The notes: generated from the sequence alone by a model not told the origin. A stretch of DNA of 64,000 nucleotides from Lampris incognitus (GCF_029633865.1 NC_079222.1:28706166-28770165), one strand, 5' to 3'. Shown: positions 1 to 13,721, counted from the stretch's first letter. Numbers and translations are program-made.

Positions 1-37
1 GAGTGAGTGAGTGAGTGAGTGAGTGAGTGAGTGAGTG
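1..37. repeat. (GAGT)n microsatellite
   Basis: The window opens with nine tandem GAGT units, so the left edge lies inside a simple repeat whose full length is not visible. Confidence 0.95.
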
Positions 38-257
38 GCCACATTTTGCAGCGTATAGCCCAGGGCGGCAGTTGTGCGTGTGCTGTGGGAAAAACCAGAG
101 ATGGGCAGTATTTCAATTAAATGTATTTAAAATATACATTTAATTACTTTTGAGTATTTTGTAATTTTTTTAAATTTTTTTTGCTGGACCGGAAAAAAAT
201 ACGATGTGATTTGTAAAAAAAAATACTTTAAGGGCCTGTATTTTTGTATTTAAAATA

Positions 258-1398
258 CAGTAAGTCCCTGGGTTACGAATGCCCACACTTATGAACCGAC
301 CTCTGTAAAGCCTGCTATTGTGAAAAATCGAGTTACACACAATGGTTCGCACTAATGAGTGGATGGACTACTTTACACGATGCTCAAAACACTGGGCATT
401 TTGGGCAGCTCGTCAGCCTGAGGGAAAACAACACCACGCCACCATCGCTGTTTTACGTCAGATGACATCGTGTAATCATTGTTGTTTTTTGACTTAAATT
501 TTTCGTGTGTTTATCCTCATAATCATGGCTTCAAAGCTTAAATCTGTTGCAAGTGATGGTGATGCATCGAAGAAAAGGAAAACGATCATGACTGAATTGA
601 AAGTTGTAATAATAAAGTGTTCAGAGAGAGGTGAAACGCCAGATGATAGCATTTGAGGAAGAAGGCTGGGACCTGGAAACCCTAGAATCCGAGAAGTTTT
701 TGAAGAAGTTAGCTAAGGTCTTTCATCTCATTGAAGCAGGGGTGGCAAAGTTAGAGGAGCAAGATCCTAGCGCAGAGAGGTTTGCCAAAGTTTACCAGAT
801 AGTTACCGACAGTCTCAGCTGCTACATGGCCATTTATAATGAGAAAAAGAAAAGCTCTGTTCAAGCCACCCTTGATGTTTACTTTAAGAAATTGACTTCA
901 GAAGTTAACCTTCACTCTGCAGCAGCAGAATCAGGCTCTGACTCACCAGTAGCAGTATCAATCCCTGATTCTCCAGCACCAAGTCCATCCTCTACAACAC
1001 AAGGCCCATCCTGTCCAACACCAGGCCCTTCATCCAATTAATAAAGTCATTTTAATTGTTAATTAAGGCTCCTTCCAGTATTCAATAAATCAATTGGAAT
1101 GAGAGTAAGTGTTTACCTTCAATAATCTTTTCTTTTTTAAGTTTAGGAAATGTCTCTTTAATGTTTTTTATAAACATACACACTTTCTCTCTCTCGGTTT
1201 TAAATACTGTACTGTAGTTACATTTATTTTTATTACTGCATTATTATATTAATGACGTTTTAGGTAAAATATAATAAGACAAACATTTGACTAATTGACA
1301 CTAGGTGTGAACTGTGCATAACTGTTTCGATTTACATACAAATTTGACTTACGAACAGACTCAAAAATGGAACTCGTTCATAATCTGGAGACTTCCTG
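258..1398 (+). mobile_element. Tigger-like (Tc1/mariner superfamily) element, internally deleted
   Basis: TA dinucleotides at 256-257 and 1399-1400 flank imperfect inverted ends of about 25 bp (CAGTAAGTCCC at left, reverse complement CAGGAAGTCTC at right). The 5' part encodes a start resembling Tigger/CENP-B-like DNA-binding domains (MASKLKSVASDG, KKRKTIMTELKVVIIK) from 524. It then jumps to a 136-codon frame (631-1041) resembling a Tigger transposase C-terminus: acidic helices, then KKKSSVQATLDVYFKK and a Ser/Pro tail. The central DDE catalytic region is missing, so this is a non-autonomous derivative. It sits inside the older hAT element. Confidence 0.8.
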
Positions 1399-4144
1399 TA
1401 CTTAAATTACATTATTTAATATATCATTTTATTCTCAAATAAAACACATTTTCATCCCCAGGTTTAAACTGCAGGGGGGAAAAAACTGTACAACAATCAG
1501 CCTAATCACAGTCTTTGGCTAAAGGCAAGTGAATTACGTTACATGTCCTGTCGAGTCCAGCAACACACTCATTGTGAACTACCGTATCTCATTTGTGTTC
1601 CTTATGACCAGTAGCTTGAGGAAAGAAGCTGCTTTGGTGTTTGGTGCAAATTTCCCCTAAGATAAAGGTATGTATTCAAAATATGATCAGATATTGCATG
1701 CTATGACTCTAAAATACAACAGAAGAAAGGGGTAATTAATAAACACATGTGCTCTATCTAGTACTGGCAAATATACTAACTAGCTAGTAACGTTAGCATA
1801 CAGCTAACATCACAGACACACTCAGGCAGCCTGGAACAGTGGCATCTCGTAGTTACTCATCATTTGCGAAGCTTCATTAGCGAGATAAATTGTTAGCAAC
1901 TTCAGGAAAAAAATAATTTCTAGCATAGCTACATTCAGACATTTTATAGTGGCCACTCTTAATCGTTGTTAGGGAAATAGTTTACACAGTCCTCTTGAGG
2001 ATAAGGATAACATTTTACAATGTTTTCTATGTCGGGATGGTCAGGTTAATATTCAGGTAAAAAAAAAAAACAACCTCATCATAGCTTTTAAGAAAGCAAG
2101 TCATGTATCAATTAAAAATTGTTCATTCTGATATTTACTCTAAAGCTAAATGTATTTCATTATTTTGTACAAAACGTTTTACAATATGGATTATCAAGAG
2201 TTATTACAATTCAAAGTGAATTGACTCCATGCCTGGGTAATGCTTAAGTAACACATAATTGGCCGCATTTTAGTGTATATTATGTGAGTTGTTAGTGTTT
2301 TTTGAATGCTGTTGGTTTTAAGTTGCAACTGGTAGTCCTAATCAATTTAATGGTATCTTTATACATTTTTCTTTAGGTAGAAGTCAGTCATCTCAGGGGA
2401 TGAGTGACAATGAATCATCACATCCTGGCCAGGTTGGCCATCATCTGCCACATCTGCAGAAGAAGCCACACCAATGCTCAAATGTGCAATGCTGGATGGG
2501 AAGTACTTACAAATAGTGAAGCAGATCCCAAAATGGAAAGCTAAAGGCTGGGTGTCAGCTGTGCGCTAACAAAAAGGTCATAATATGTGGCTCTCTTGCA
2601 GTGACATCAAGTTTTAAAACCCACTTGAAACGAAGGCACTCTGACAAAATAAAGGAATTTGAAGACCTCAAAAAAAGAATTTGCCTGTAGCAAAAGCAAA
2701 AAAAAAACAGGACCTCATACAAACAAACTGCTCTCTTTGAACGTGGTCCAGTGAAACAAAGTAAAATTGACTCTCTCATCTCATCCTTTGTGACTAAAGA
2801 CATGTACCACTTGGCCGTTGTTGAGCATAAATAACTTATTTACTTGGTATAGGGACTTTGCCAAGGCACTAAAGGTATGTCCAGGGGGACACTTGGGAGA
2901 AGAATCGATGAAAACTTTAATAATAAAACAGCAAATTTGAAGGACATACTTAACTCCATACATGTTTGCACCACTGCAGATATCTGGTCAAAAACAAAAA
3001 CAAAAACAAAAAACAAGTTATATGAGAGTTACTGAGCATTGGATCCAAACAGACATGCTAGAACGGGAACTGGCTGCTCTTGGTTGCAGACATTTTCCCA
3101 GTCCACATACCTACAATCGCATCGCAGAACTACCGGAGGAAATCCATTCCGAATATGGACTCACAACTAACACTATTGTGGGTACTGTAACTGACAAGGC
3201 ATCAAACTTCTCAAAAGCATTTTGAGAGTTCAATATTACAGTCGTTTCAGAGGAACAGGATCTTTCATTTGTAATGCCAGATCCAGAGGGAGAAGAAGTG
3301 TCAGAGTGTGTTTCATTCTACCACCTCATGTCAGGTGTTCCACTCACACACTGAGTTTGGTTTCAACCACTGAAATTTTCTAGTCTTAGTTAGGATTCTA
3401 GCTGCAGCATTTTCAGCCATCTAAATACTTTTAGTACTAGCATGTGGAAGACCTGAAAACAGAACATTGCAATAACACTGGAGAATGAAGATTTTGCCTC
3501 CTGAACACTTTTGGGTGTATTTTATGGGCTGTAGTTGTGGGCGTATTTTGGGCTGCTAATCACAAATGTCACCTTAAAATTGTCCTATCACATACCATCT
3601 TGTAGATACACCTATTTTTGTGATTTTCCGTCATATTTTAAGTCTACTAGTATATTGCCCACACAGCTGTTTTGGTCAGTCCAAGCATGGCTGAGCATGC
3701 ACTCAGTGTAGGTGCTATGCAAATGTTGTCTTGGGCATGGCTGGGCATGCTTAGTCAGGTTAGATGCTGGCAGACAGTCTGTAAAAGCTGCTCACATTTA
3801 CAGATGCTGTTTGGACGCATGTTGATGCACATGTTCTCCAGGCAATAGCATAGTGAGCATACTTAACAGTAGGATTTATTGTCTTCAGGAAGATTTAATA
3901 CAGCAGAAATGTGTCATCAATGTTGCAACAGTTGTGATACATTGTTACATCTGTAGCGAGTACACGCTTAAGGCTCAAAGAGGCACCATGACTGCACTTA
4001 TTAAGAAAGCCTATGAGCTCTACTTTTGATGTAAAATTGGTGACCAAAAAAGAAACCCTGGCTCTTCACATTTGTTGGCAACATGTGTAGTCAATCTGAG
4101 AGCTTGGCTCAGAGGTACTCAGAAGTCTTTTTTTTACTTTTATT

Positions 4145-4515
4145 TTTTTTTATCTTGATATACTTTATTGATATCTATGGGGAAATTGTGCTCTGCATTT
4201 AACCCATCCTAGCTGTGTAACTAGGAGCAGTGGGCAGCCACCGTGCAGAGCCCGGGCACCAACTCCAGTTCGTCTTGACATGCCTCAGTCAGGGGCACAG
4301 ACAGGGGTACTAACCCTAACATGCATGTCTTTTTGATGGTTGGGGGGAAACCTAGCATCCGGAGAAAACCCACCGCAGAAACGGGAAGAACATGCAAACT
4401 CCACAAAGAGAATGACCTGGGATGACCCCCAAGGTTGGACAACCCCGGGATTCAAACCTAGGACCTTCTTGCTGTGAGGTGACAGCACTAGCCACTGGGC
4501 AACCATGTTGCCTAA
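4145..4515 (-). repeat. tRNA-like SINE, family A, with LINE-like tail
   Basis: On the minus strand this is the family-A SINE head (cagtggctagtgctgtcac, then a B-box-like GGTTTGAATCC), followed by the conserved body. Its 3' tail (aatttccccatagatatc then aataaagtat) differs from the other family-A copies but resembles the end of the LINE fragment at 6571-7060. It lies inside the hAT element. Confidence 0.75.
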
Positions 4516-6079
4516 TACCAATCCCATTTGCAGTCCCAATGATATGGCGAGAACAGAAGGATCACGTGATAGACATACTTCTGTCTGACCAATGTATCTG
4601 GTTTCTCTACTAAAATATAAAAATAAGAAATCTATTGAATACCCCAGTCTGCCTTCAGCTGTGAGACAAGTGTCACATGATGACAGTTTGCCAGTACCGA
4701 AGCCACCAGAGACATGGAGCCTAGATGAGGCAGATGAAGATGCCACAAAGCAGGAACCAGATGTGGAAAACGACACTGATCCAGATTTTGAACTCTTTTA
4801 TTCCTGGTTATCCTCATCTGATAACACAGCCAGAATTAAGTGACCTGGTCAGGGACTTAGATTTGTCAAAAGCTAAAACATAACCACTTGGTTCAAGATT
4901 GCAAGGATGGGGTTTGCTGTCAGCAGATACAAAAATGTCAATCATTCAGAACCATGAAGAACATTTGACCAACTTCTTTACGCAGGTTGACAACCTCTGT
5001 TTCTGCAACAACATTGATGGATTGTTCATGGCTTTGGGTTGCATCCTGATTGGCCACTTCAAATCTATGATGTGGGGAAATTAGCAGAGCTCATCTTTTC
5101 AATGTAGTGGGGTTAAGGTCAGACCTATACTGAGGCTACTAATTGCCTTAAATGTGATATCACTTTGTATATAATGTATTTTTGTATTTTCATATTACAA
5201 ATTACTTGTATTTAAATTAAATACATTTTCTCAAACCGGTATTTTGTATTTTATTTTGATACAGTCGATGAGCAAGTATTTGTAATTTGTAACAAGGTAC
5301 TTTTTGATGTTTTTGTGCCCATCTCTGAGAAAAACCAGACACCTGCCATACCAGCAAGCTGACCAGTCCTTTTTTATCAACAATTTCCTCACCGTCCGCA
5401 GTCATTATTTTCTCACTCCACACTGTTCCTTTTGTTCTATTGTTGTGTCACATGCTGGTGGTGCAACCACACAACACACCTATTAAATGATTAGCTGTTT
5501 GTGTGTCACTCGTAGCACGCTCCATTATCAAGGGATATGATAGGTTGTGTATGAGCCAAGGAAGGAGCACGCATATTCAATAAGTGCTTTCATGGCTGTT
5601 TGCATTTAAATGAAACTAACGAACATTCTATTGAACAATTTATTTATTGCTAATGATGAAGTGTCTATTGTCAGTACATATCGCTATCATTTCATCGCCA
5701 CTCAAGGAATTGTTCTTAAGTCCGGGGTCATTGTTTTCAAGTCTCAAGTCAAGTCTTATAAGCAGTCAGGTTGCAAGTAAGTTCAAGTCTCACCATGTCG
5801 AGTCACAAGTTCTGATTTTTGTGACTCAAGTCTGACCCTCTCTCAAGGCCACAGCTCCCGATCCACATGGGTTAAATATCATGGGCCCGATGTGGCAAGC
5901 TCGTATGCTCTGGGTTTCTTGTGGACAAAATGAAACTTGGCCTAAGGCTCTCATTTCAATCCTTAAAGTGGGCCTGAGCTTTGTAATATTTGTATATGGT
6001 GTGTGAAATATTTGGTGTATATTTTACATTGTATATTACCATAAGGCAAATACTCACTCAGTATTGTCCCAGAAACAGT

Positions 6080-6570
6080 TAATATTAGAGGTCACCACAG
6101 TGGATCATCCATTTGCAACTCTTTCTGTCCTCTGCATCCTCCTTTGTCATGCCAACTACATGCATGTCCTCTGACACCACATCTATAAACCTCCTCTTTG
6201 GCCTTCCTCTTTTCCTCTTGCCTGAGACCTCGATCTTCAGCATCCTTCTCCCAATATACCCAGCATCTCTCCTCCACACATGTCTAGACCATGTCAATCT
6301 CACATCTTTTGCTTTGTCTCCAAACTTTCCAACCTGAGCTGTCCCTCTAATTATAATTCCTAATCCTATCTATCTTTGTCACTCCCAATGAAAATCTAAG
6401 CATCTTCAACTCTGCCTCCTCCAGCTCCACCTCCTGTCTTTTCATCAGTGTCCCTGTCTCCAAACCATATAACATCGCTGGTCTCACAACCATCTTGTAA
6501 ACATTTCCTTTAACTCTTGCTGGTACCCTTCTGTTGCGAATCACTCCTGACACTCTTCTCCACCCAGCAC
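6080..6570 (-). mobile_element. RTE-like LINE fragment (reverse-transcriptase C-terminal region)
   Basis: The minus strand encodes broken frames with the signature tail of a common fish RTE-type [22 protein letters not shown], then RQEVELEEAELKMLRFSLGV, RLTWSRHVWRRDAGYIGRRM and GRPKRRFIDVVSEDM. It is 5'-truncated and frameshifted. Four more pieces of the same family occur at 11992-12662, 23027-23265, 39228-40760 and 52640-53075. Confidence 0.8.
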
Positions 6571-7060
6571 GTCATGGACAATGTCTCACACCCACTCCAT
6601 GACGTGCTGGTTGGGCACAGGGGTACTTTTAGTAATAGACTTATTCTGCTGAAATGCACTACAGAGCACCACAGGAGGTCCTTCCTGTCTGAGGCCATCA
6701 AACTTTACAACTCCTCCCTCAGAGTGTCAGACACTCTGAGTCAATAGTCATCAGACTGGCCCTTCCACTTGTTTTACCCTGTCTGGTGTTTGTCTGTGCT
6801 GTTTGTTTCATGCTGCAGTAATACAGTTTAGATAGGGTGTTATATGCTGGGGCCTGGTGCACATATGTTTATAGATTTTATTCTTATTTCTATTTCTTAT
6901 TTTATCTTCTATTTCTATTTTTTTCTGTTTTTCTTATTTCTATTTATTTCCATTTTCTTGTTATCTTGTATCTTGTTAGTTTTTCTTTACCAGAGCATGA
7001 GTGTCAGTAATAGGGCTAAATTTCCCCTTGGGAATGAATAAAGTATTTCTAATTTTGGTT
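6571..7060 (+). mobile_element. L2-like LINE 3' end
   Basis: A short plus-strand frame (6574-6744) ends with a typical LINE ORF2 C-terminus (HRRSFLSEAIKLYNSSLRV). About 300 bp of 3' UTR follow, ending TTTCCCCTTGGGAATGAATAA, a tail typical of fish L2-type LINEs. It abuts the RTE fragment directly. Superfamily is inferred from the tail. Confidence 0.6.
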
Positions 7061-7083
7061 TCATATACAAATTACCATGAATA

Positions 7084-7960
7084 TTAATTGGAGTTACAAT
7101 GACCACGTGTACTATTGGCAGAGGATTGGGGAATGGCTGCAATCACAGCATTGTAAGACAGTGATAGATGTACTGTTAACCCCCCTCCTCGGTTCAGGGA
7201 TGGTCGTTCCCTCTTCACATAGATGGTATTTTTGACTCCCCCGTTTAAACCAGTGTTCCTCCCCACCAAGGATGTGCACATCCTCATCCTTTAAAGAGTG
7301 GCCACTGGCCTGAAGACGGGTGTAGACTGTGGAGTCCTGGCCTGATGTGCTAGCACTTCTGTGTTGTGCCATCCAGGGTTTGTTTGGTCTCCCTGATGTA
7401 CAATTCACAGCAATCCTCCTGGTACTTAACATCATATACTATATTGCTCTGTTTGTGCCGGGGGACCCAATCCTTGGGGGTGTCCTCAAACCCTAAAATA
7501 ACTTTTGCCAGAAAAACACGCTCTAAGATTGACTGACTAGAAAGGTGACTTGACTTTTTGATGATTCCCTCCAACGTGTTTTGCTGTGTCTGTCCTCAAC
7601 CTAAGATTTGCTGTATTTGTGGTCTTTTATATGGAATCATGCCCATAATCTGCTTGTTTTATGTGATTATATGTTTTCACTGATCAGTTTTGATGGGGAT
7701 CCCCTAGTATAATGGCATGTCTGCTGAGCTGTGATTTGTGTGCTATGTGATGTATTCAATTTTGCGCTCTGCACTTTTGTGCCTCCCCCACCCAGATGGT
7801 GGTGCAGACTTTGGTAATTAGTTGTAATTTGTTCCACATTGGCTGTCTTTGACCTGGGGATGATGTGTAGTCAACTTGCTCTAACGAAGGCTGTGATCGC
7901 CAAAACACATTAGCCCAGTTGAAAATAAAAACGGTGAGCATGAGGCGATGTCTTCTTTAA
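7084..7960 (-). mobile_element. Penelope-like retroelement remnant with GIY-YIG-type endonuclease region
   Basis: Three overlapping minus-strand frames spell one frameshifted protein. They read NIVYDVKYQEDCCELYIRET (equivalent of the GIY-YIG core), then a stretch with YTRLQASGHSLKDEDVHIL, then YVKRERPSLNRGGGLTVHLS. This order and wording match the C-terminal endonuclease of fish Neptune/Poseidon-type Penelope elements as I know them. Frameshifts show it is dead. The adjoining 7600-7960 stretch (cgaaggctgtgatcgcc) looks like terminal sequence of the same class; that part is inference. Confidence 0.65.
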
Positions 7961-8166
7961 CCTTTATTTTATTTCAGTCTGGTTTGCCGCCTCTGACACT
8001 GTTTGTAGTATCTTTTTTCTCAAGCATTTCCATAGCGAAGCACCCAGCTCCAAATTAGAGGAAGTGCACGTGCCACCTAATGTCTCGAGACGAAAAAATA
8101 CTGTTACTAAAAAGAATGATAAAAGAAGAGATTGTGATAAAAATAGTGCTATTGTAATCAATAATA

Positions 8167-8203
8167 ACATTATTATTATTATTATTATTATTATTGTTGT
8201 TGT
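8167..8203. repeat. (TTA)n/(TTG)n microsatellite
   Basis: Tandem ATT units passing into TTG. The AT-rich sequence on either side up to about 8640 contains no exon or repeat I recognise. Confidence 0.85.
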
Positions 8204-8651
8204 CTCCTGAGTTTTTCCCCGTCAGTTGCAAATTAGATAATTTGCAATTTACCTCGGGAGGGAAAATGAAATAAAGTAAATAATAGAATTAGAAATATTT
8301 ATCTTAAATATAATATATGACATAATATAAATAATATATCATGAAGTAAGATAAATACATTGTTTATTCAACACAGTTAAATAGCATATAACATGAGTTA
8401 TGTTATATAACTGTTTAAATTAATATCGAAAGTACTTGGAAACCCCATTAAGCCTTTGAAATCTCATCTAAACTTGTCAGGAGGTATTTTATATAAATAC
8501 ATAGATAATCATAGTTAAATTCATAGAGTAGAATTTTTGGCCTGTCAAAAATACCCCAGGATTTAATGGTCAAGCAAATAGTTTCAGCCTCTTTGTAAAA
8601 TTCCTCTTTTACCATATCAACACTAAAATCAGCCTTGTCTCCCACCAGCAG

Positions 8652-11600
8652 CTGCCTGTGGTGGGTTTATCACCAAGCTGAATGGCTCCCTCAACACCCC
8701 TGGATGGCCGAAAGAGTATCCTCCCAACAAAAATTGTGTCTGGCAGCTAGTGGCACCAATTCAATATCGCATCACCTTGCTGTTTGACATATTTGAGACC
8801 GAAGGCAATGACGTAGGTTTAGAACTTTCTCAACTGGCTAGTATTGTGTGTCTGTGCATTTCATTTATACATTGTCTGAGACTGATTGTGGATTGTTTGT
8901 CACTCATAACCGAACAAAATCAAGGTGATTTTGGGACCCTAACTCAACTTTTTATGCTTTTGATTGCAAGTTCAACTTTCTAGTATTTGCCTCCAGGTAT
9001 GTAAATATGATTACGTGGAGGTACGCAGTGGATTGAGCTCAGACTCGAGGCTTCATGGCAAGTTCTGTGGAGCAGAGAAACCCGAGACCATCACCTCTCA
9101 ATACAACAACATGCGGATTGAATTCAAATCTGACAACACTGTCTCCAAGAAGGGATTTAAGGCCCAGTTCTTTGCCGGTGAGCCACAAAAAGTGAACAAG
9201 TGAAAACGTTTGTTTGTATCTTATTCATACCAAAGCCTAGATGTATTAAGACAAACTACCCCTTTGCACAGAAGGAACGATGCAACTTGAGCATCTGGAT
9301 GGCGTGTCGATCTATTCCATAGCCTACTAACATGGGGATCGCCTGTTTAAATCCCTGTGTTACCTCTGGCTTGGTCGGGCATCCCTACAAACACAATTGG
9401 CCGTGTCTGTGGGTGGGAAGCCGGATGTGGGTATGTGTCCTGGTCGCTGCACTAGCGCCTCCTCTGGTTGGTCGGGGCGCCTGTTTGGGGGGGGGGCTGG
9501 GGGGAATAGCGTGATCCTCCCACATGCTATGTCCCCCTGGCGAAAACTCCTCACTGTCAGGTGAAAAGAAGCGGCTGGTGACTCCACATGTATCAGAGGA
9601 AGCATGTGGTAGTCTGCAGCCCTCCCCGGATTGGCAGAGGGGGTGGAGCAATGACCCGGATGGCTGGGAAGAGTGGGGTAATGGTCGGGTACAATTGGGG
9701 AGAAAAACGGAAAAAACAAAAAATTAAAATGTGTCGATTTTTATTAAAGAAAATACACTTTTTTTTCCTTCCAGCTTTGAATTTGAAGAAAAAAAACATA
9801 TTGTGGGGTGGCATGGTGGCACAGTGGTTAGCGCAGTCGCCTCACAGCAAGAAGGTCCTGGGTTCGAACCCTGGGGTTGTCCAACCTTGGGGGTCATCCC
9901 AGGCTTTCTTCTGTGTGGAGTTTGCATGTTCTCCTCGTGTCTGCTTGGGTTTCCTCCGGGGGCTCCGGTTTCCTCCCACAGTCCAAAGACATTTAGGTCA
10001 GGTGAATCGGCCCTACTAAATTGTCCCTAGGTGTGAATGAGTCGGCCCTGTGATGGACTGGCGGCTTGTCCAGGGTGTCTCCCCGCCTGCCACCCAGTGA
10101 CTGCTAGAATAGGCTCCACCATCCTGCAAACCCAGTTGGAATAAGCGGCTTGGATAATGGATGGATGGAAAGCATATTGTGAAAAAAATCAGGGACGAAC
10201 AACCCTGATGTACGTTACCTTATGTCCCTTCCATCTCCAACCTGGAGATCCTTCTCCTCATCTTAAACCCATTCTTAATCATATACTACTTCTCTCTAAG
10301 CTATGCCATGTTGTAGAGCATTCAGGTCACCTCAGTAAATCCGTTTTGAATAGCCCAATAAGAGGATAAGAAATACTTTGTTATTTTAGTTGTTTTAAAG
10401 GCTGCTCATAAAGGGTGTTCTGACTAGTTAGGACTTGTATAGCAGGGATCATTTTGTAGTTCTGGCCTAAATGTTAATGTGCACATATGTAGATAATCTG
10501 GAGTACATTAGGGTATGTCTGTATGGACCAAGCTACAGTACTGTGTGGAGTAACATAATTTCCTAAATTTCCATCCTAGATAAAGATGAGTGCTCCAAAG
10601 AAAATGGTGGTTGCCAACATGAATGTGTGAACACCTATGGAAGCTACCGTTGTCAGTGCCGCAGTGGTTTCATGTTGCACGACAATAAGCATGACTGCAA
10701 GGAAGGTAAAGTTTGTGTTGTACCTACTATGTGTATCCTACATTCATGTATTTACGTTGATCTGACGGTCAGTCAAATGAATGGATAAGTTGATGGATGG
10801 TTCCAGATAGCTGAATGAGCTTTTATGATCACGTGCTTTAAATGTTGCCATTGACCGGTTAAGTTAATCATTCACTGAGCGTCCGGGTGGCGTAGCAGTC
10901 GATTCTGTTACCTACCAACACGGGGATCCCGGTTCGAATCCCCGTGTTGCCTCCAGCTTGCTTGGGCGTCCCTACAGACACAATTGGCCGTGTCTGCGGG
11001 TGAGAAGCCGGATGTGGGTATGTGTCCTGGTCGCTGCACTAGCGCCTCCTCTGGTCGGTCGGGGTGCCTGTTGGGGGGGGGGGGAACTGGGGGGAATAGC
11101 ATGATCCTCCCACATGCTACGTCCCCCTGGTGAAACTCCTCACTGTCAGGTGAAAATAAGCGGCTGGTGACTCCACATGTATCGGAGGAGGCATGGGGTA
11201 GTCTGCAGCCCCCCGCGGCTCGACAGAGGGGGTGGAGCAGCGACCAGGAAGTTCTCGAAAGAGTGGGGTAATTTCACAGATACAATTAGGGAGAAAAGGG
11301 GGGAAGAAACCCCCCCCAAAAAAAAGTTAATCATTCACTTACTGCCACACATTACAAGACTATTCTACCCACAAAAAGCAGATGTGTGATTCTCAATTAC
11401 TGACACATAGTCTGTCCTCATTTGCCATCAAAAAATTTCCAAAAATTAAATAGTTTGGACCATTTGCTTTGTTTTCTTTTAACTGATATTCTCAATTTTA
11501 GCACAGTGGTGAATACTTAGAGGGATAGTTTGGATTTTTTTGAAGTAGGGTTGTATGAGGTACTTATCCATAGTGTTGTATTACACCACCTGCAGATCAG

Positions 11601-13674
11601 CTGTTTGGGTCAGCGTTTCAGCAGCTTATAGACAAAAATAAAAATAAAAATCAAGAATATAAAAATGAGTGGTTATGACAGCAACAATGAAATGCTGTTC
11701 ACTGTGGAGACAAGAGGATGCCTGTACGAACTAGAATATAGAGAAGTAGTACAGAAGTTTAGCAGATGGAGACTGAACGGACTGACTAACGGACTGACCC
11801 AAACTGCTGGCGTAATACACTGCGCGGCACAGCTGCACCTATGCATAGGAATACAGAAGTTCTGTGGTTGAGAAAATGTAGTGCCAAGAAATGGCTGTCT
11901 GATGGCAAGGTAAAGCAGTGAAAATACTCCAAATATAGCGTAGTACACTTAAACTGATTTTGATTTCAATTTTTTTTTGTGCACCTTTTTTAACTGACAA
12001 CTGATTTTAACTGGAGAGAAGAGGAATGAGAGTCAGTAGGAGCAAGATGGAATACATATCCATGAACAAGAGGGAGGACGGCGGAATGGTGAGGATGCAA
12101 GTAGTTGAGGTGGATGAATTGAAGTCCTAGGTGTCAACTGTCCAAAGTAACGGGGAGTGCGGAAGAGTGGTGAAGATGAGAGTGCAGGCAGGGTGGAGTG
12201 GGTGGAGAAGAGTGTCAGGAGTGATTTGCGACAGAAGGTTACCAACAAGAGTTAAAGGGAAGGTTTACAAGATGGTTGTGAGACCAGCTATGTTATATGG
12301 TTTGGAGACAGTGACACTGACGAAAAGACAGGAGGCGGAGCTGGAGGTGGCAGAGTTGAAGATGGTAAGATTTTCATTGAGAGTGATGAAGAAGGACAGG
12401 ATTAGGAACGAGTATATTAGAGGGACAGCTCAGGTTGGATGGTTTGGAGACAAAGCAAGAGAGACAAGATTGAGATGGTTTGGACATGTGCGAAGGAGAG
12501 ATGCTGGGTGTATTGGGAGAAGGATGCTGAAGATGGAGCTGCCAGGCAAGAGGAAGGCCAAAGAGGAGTTTTGTGGATGTGGTGAGGGAGGACATGCAGA
12601 TGGTTGGCATGACAGAGGAAGATGCAGAGGACAGGAAGAGATGGAGCAGCCAAAAGAAGAAGGTGCACCTTTTTTTTAGGTGGCTGAAATACGTTTTGTT
12701 TCTGGCCCCGAGCACAGCAGTACATAGCTTGCTAGCCCTGCCTATACTTCTGGCTGCTTCTTCAAACTGTGGGGGCGCCAACCACAATCTACTGTAGGTA
12801 ATACACTATGGATAAATACTTCTTAAAACTCCTCTTCAAAAAATCCGAAATATCCCTTTAAGCCTGGTCAAGAAGCATAAAAGTTTACTACTGGGTGATT
12901 AGACACTTTGTTTCCCCCCCAGCGGGCTGTGACCATGTGGTAAACAGCGTAACAGGCATAATCAGTAGCCCTAACTGGCCTGATAAATACCCCAGCAAGA
13001 AGGCCTGTGCCTGGTCTCTCTCCATCACCCCTGGCCATCGGATCAAAATTGTATGTCAGCACTATGTTGTCATTATTAACAAACATTTCTGTTCGAAACA
13101 TTATATCTTTACCAAAACCAAAGCCGTTTTCAAAAAAGTTATATAGATATTAAGGCCATGCGTATTTCTCTTAACCTCACGGTGTATGTTTCTTAGGCTT
13201 TCAATGAGATTGACATGGAGGCTCATCTTGAGTGTGCCTACGACCATCTAGAGATTTATGATGGACAAGATACCAGTGCTCCGAGGCTGGGACGTTTCTG
13301 CGGCACCAAGAAACCTTCTCCAATCATCTCAAGTGGCAACATGATGTTCTTACACTTTTTCTCTGATAACTCGGTACAAAAGAGGGGCTTTGAGGCGTCA
13401 CATAGTGCAGGTAGGCAGTGCAATAAAAGGTACCCACAAACTTATTCCCTTTAGCAAATAAAACTGATAGACTACTTTAACCAGTTGTCATGGTTATGTT
13501 TTCGGGCGGCACGACGGTGCAGTGGTTAGCATGGTCACCTCACAGCAAGAAGGTCCTGGGTTCGAGCCCTGGGGTAGTCCAACCTTGGGGGTTGTCCCAG
13601 GTCGTCCTCCAGGTGCTCTGGTTTCCTCCCAGTCCAAAGACGTAGGTCAGGTGATCAGCCACACTAAATTGCCT

Positions 13675-13721
<47 letters not shown>

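Larger units (their letters stand above)
96..5327 (+). mobile_element. Decayed hAT-type (ZBED-like) DNA transposon with nested insertions
   Basis: The ends are inverted: it starts CAGAGATGGGC and finishes GCCCATCTCTG. The flanks are near-identical 8-bp duplications (ggaaaaac at 88-95, agaaaaac at 5328-5335), as hAT elements make. Inside are broken pieces of a hAT transposase: a BED-finger-like stretch near 2580-2700 (FKTHLKRRHSDKIKEFEDL in frame with interruptions), a catalytic-core piece at 3030-3225 (LPEEIHSEYG, VTDKASNFSKAF) and C-terminal pieces at about 4590-5090. Stops and frameshifts make it non-functional. A Tigger-like element (258-1398) and a SINE (4145-4515) inserted later. Family assignment rests on ends, target-site length and recognised motifs. 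Confidence 0.8.

Noticed and set aside
1-8640. Further upstream bmp1 exons (EGF1, CUB2)
   Set aside because: No cysteine-rich, splice-flanked frame matching EGF1 or CUB2 was found; those exons must lie left of the window.
9806-9900. Possible functional tRNA gene (A and B boxes)
   Set aside because: The same segment recurs in at least nine copies as the head of a SINE and cannot form a clean cloverleaf with an acceptor stem; the same applies to the family-B heads.
12374-12787. 137-codon minus-strand frame
   Set aside because: Antisense shadow of the RTE reverse-transcriptase fragment.
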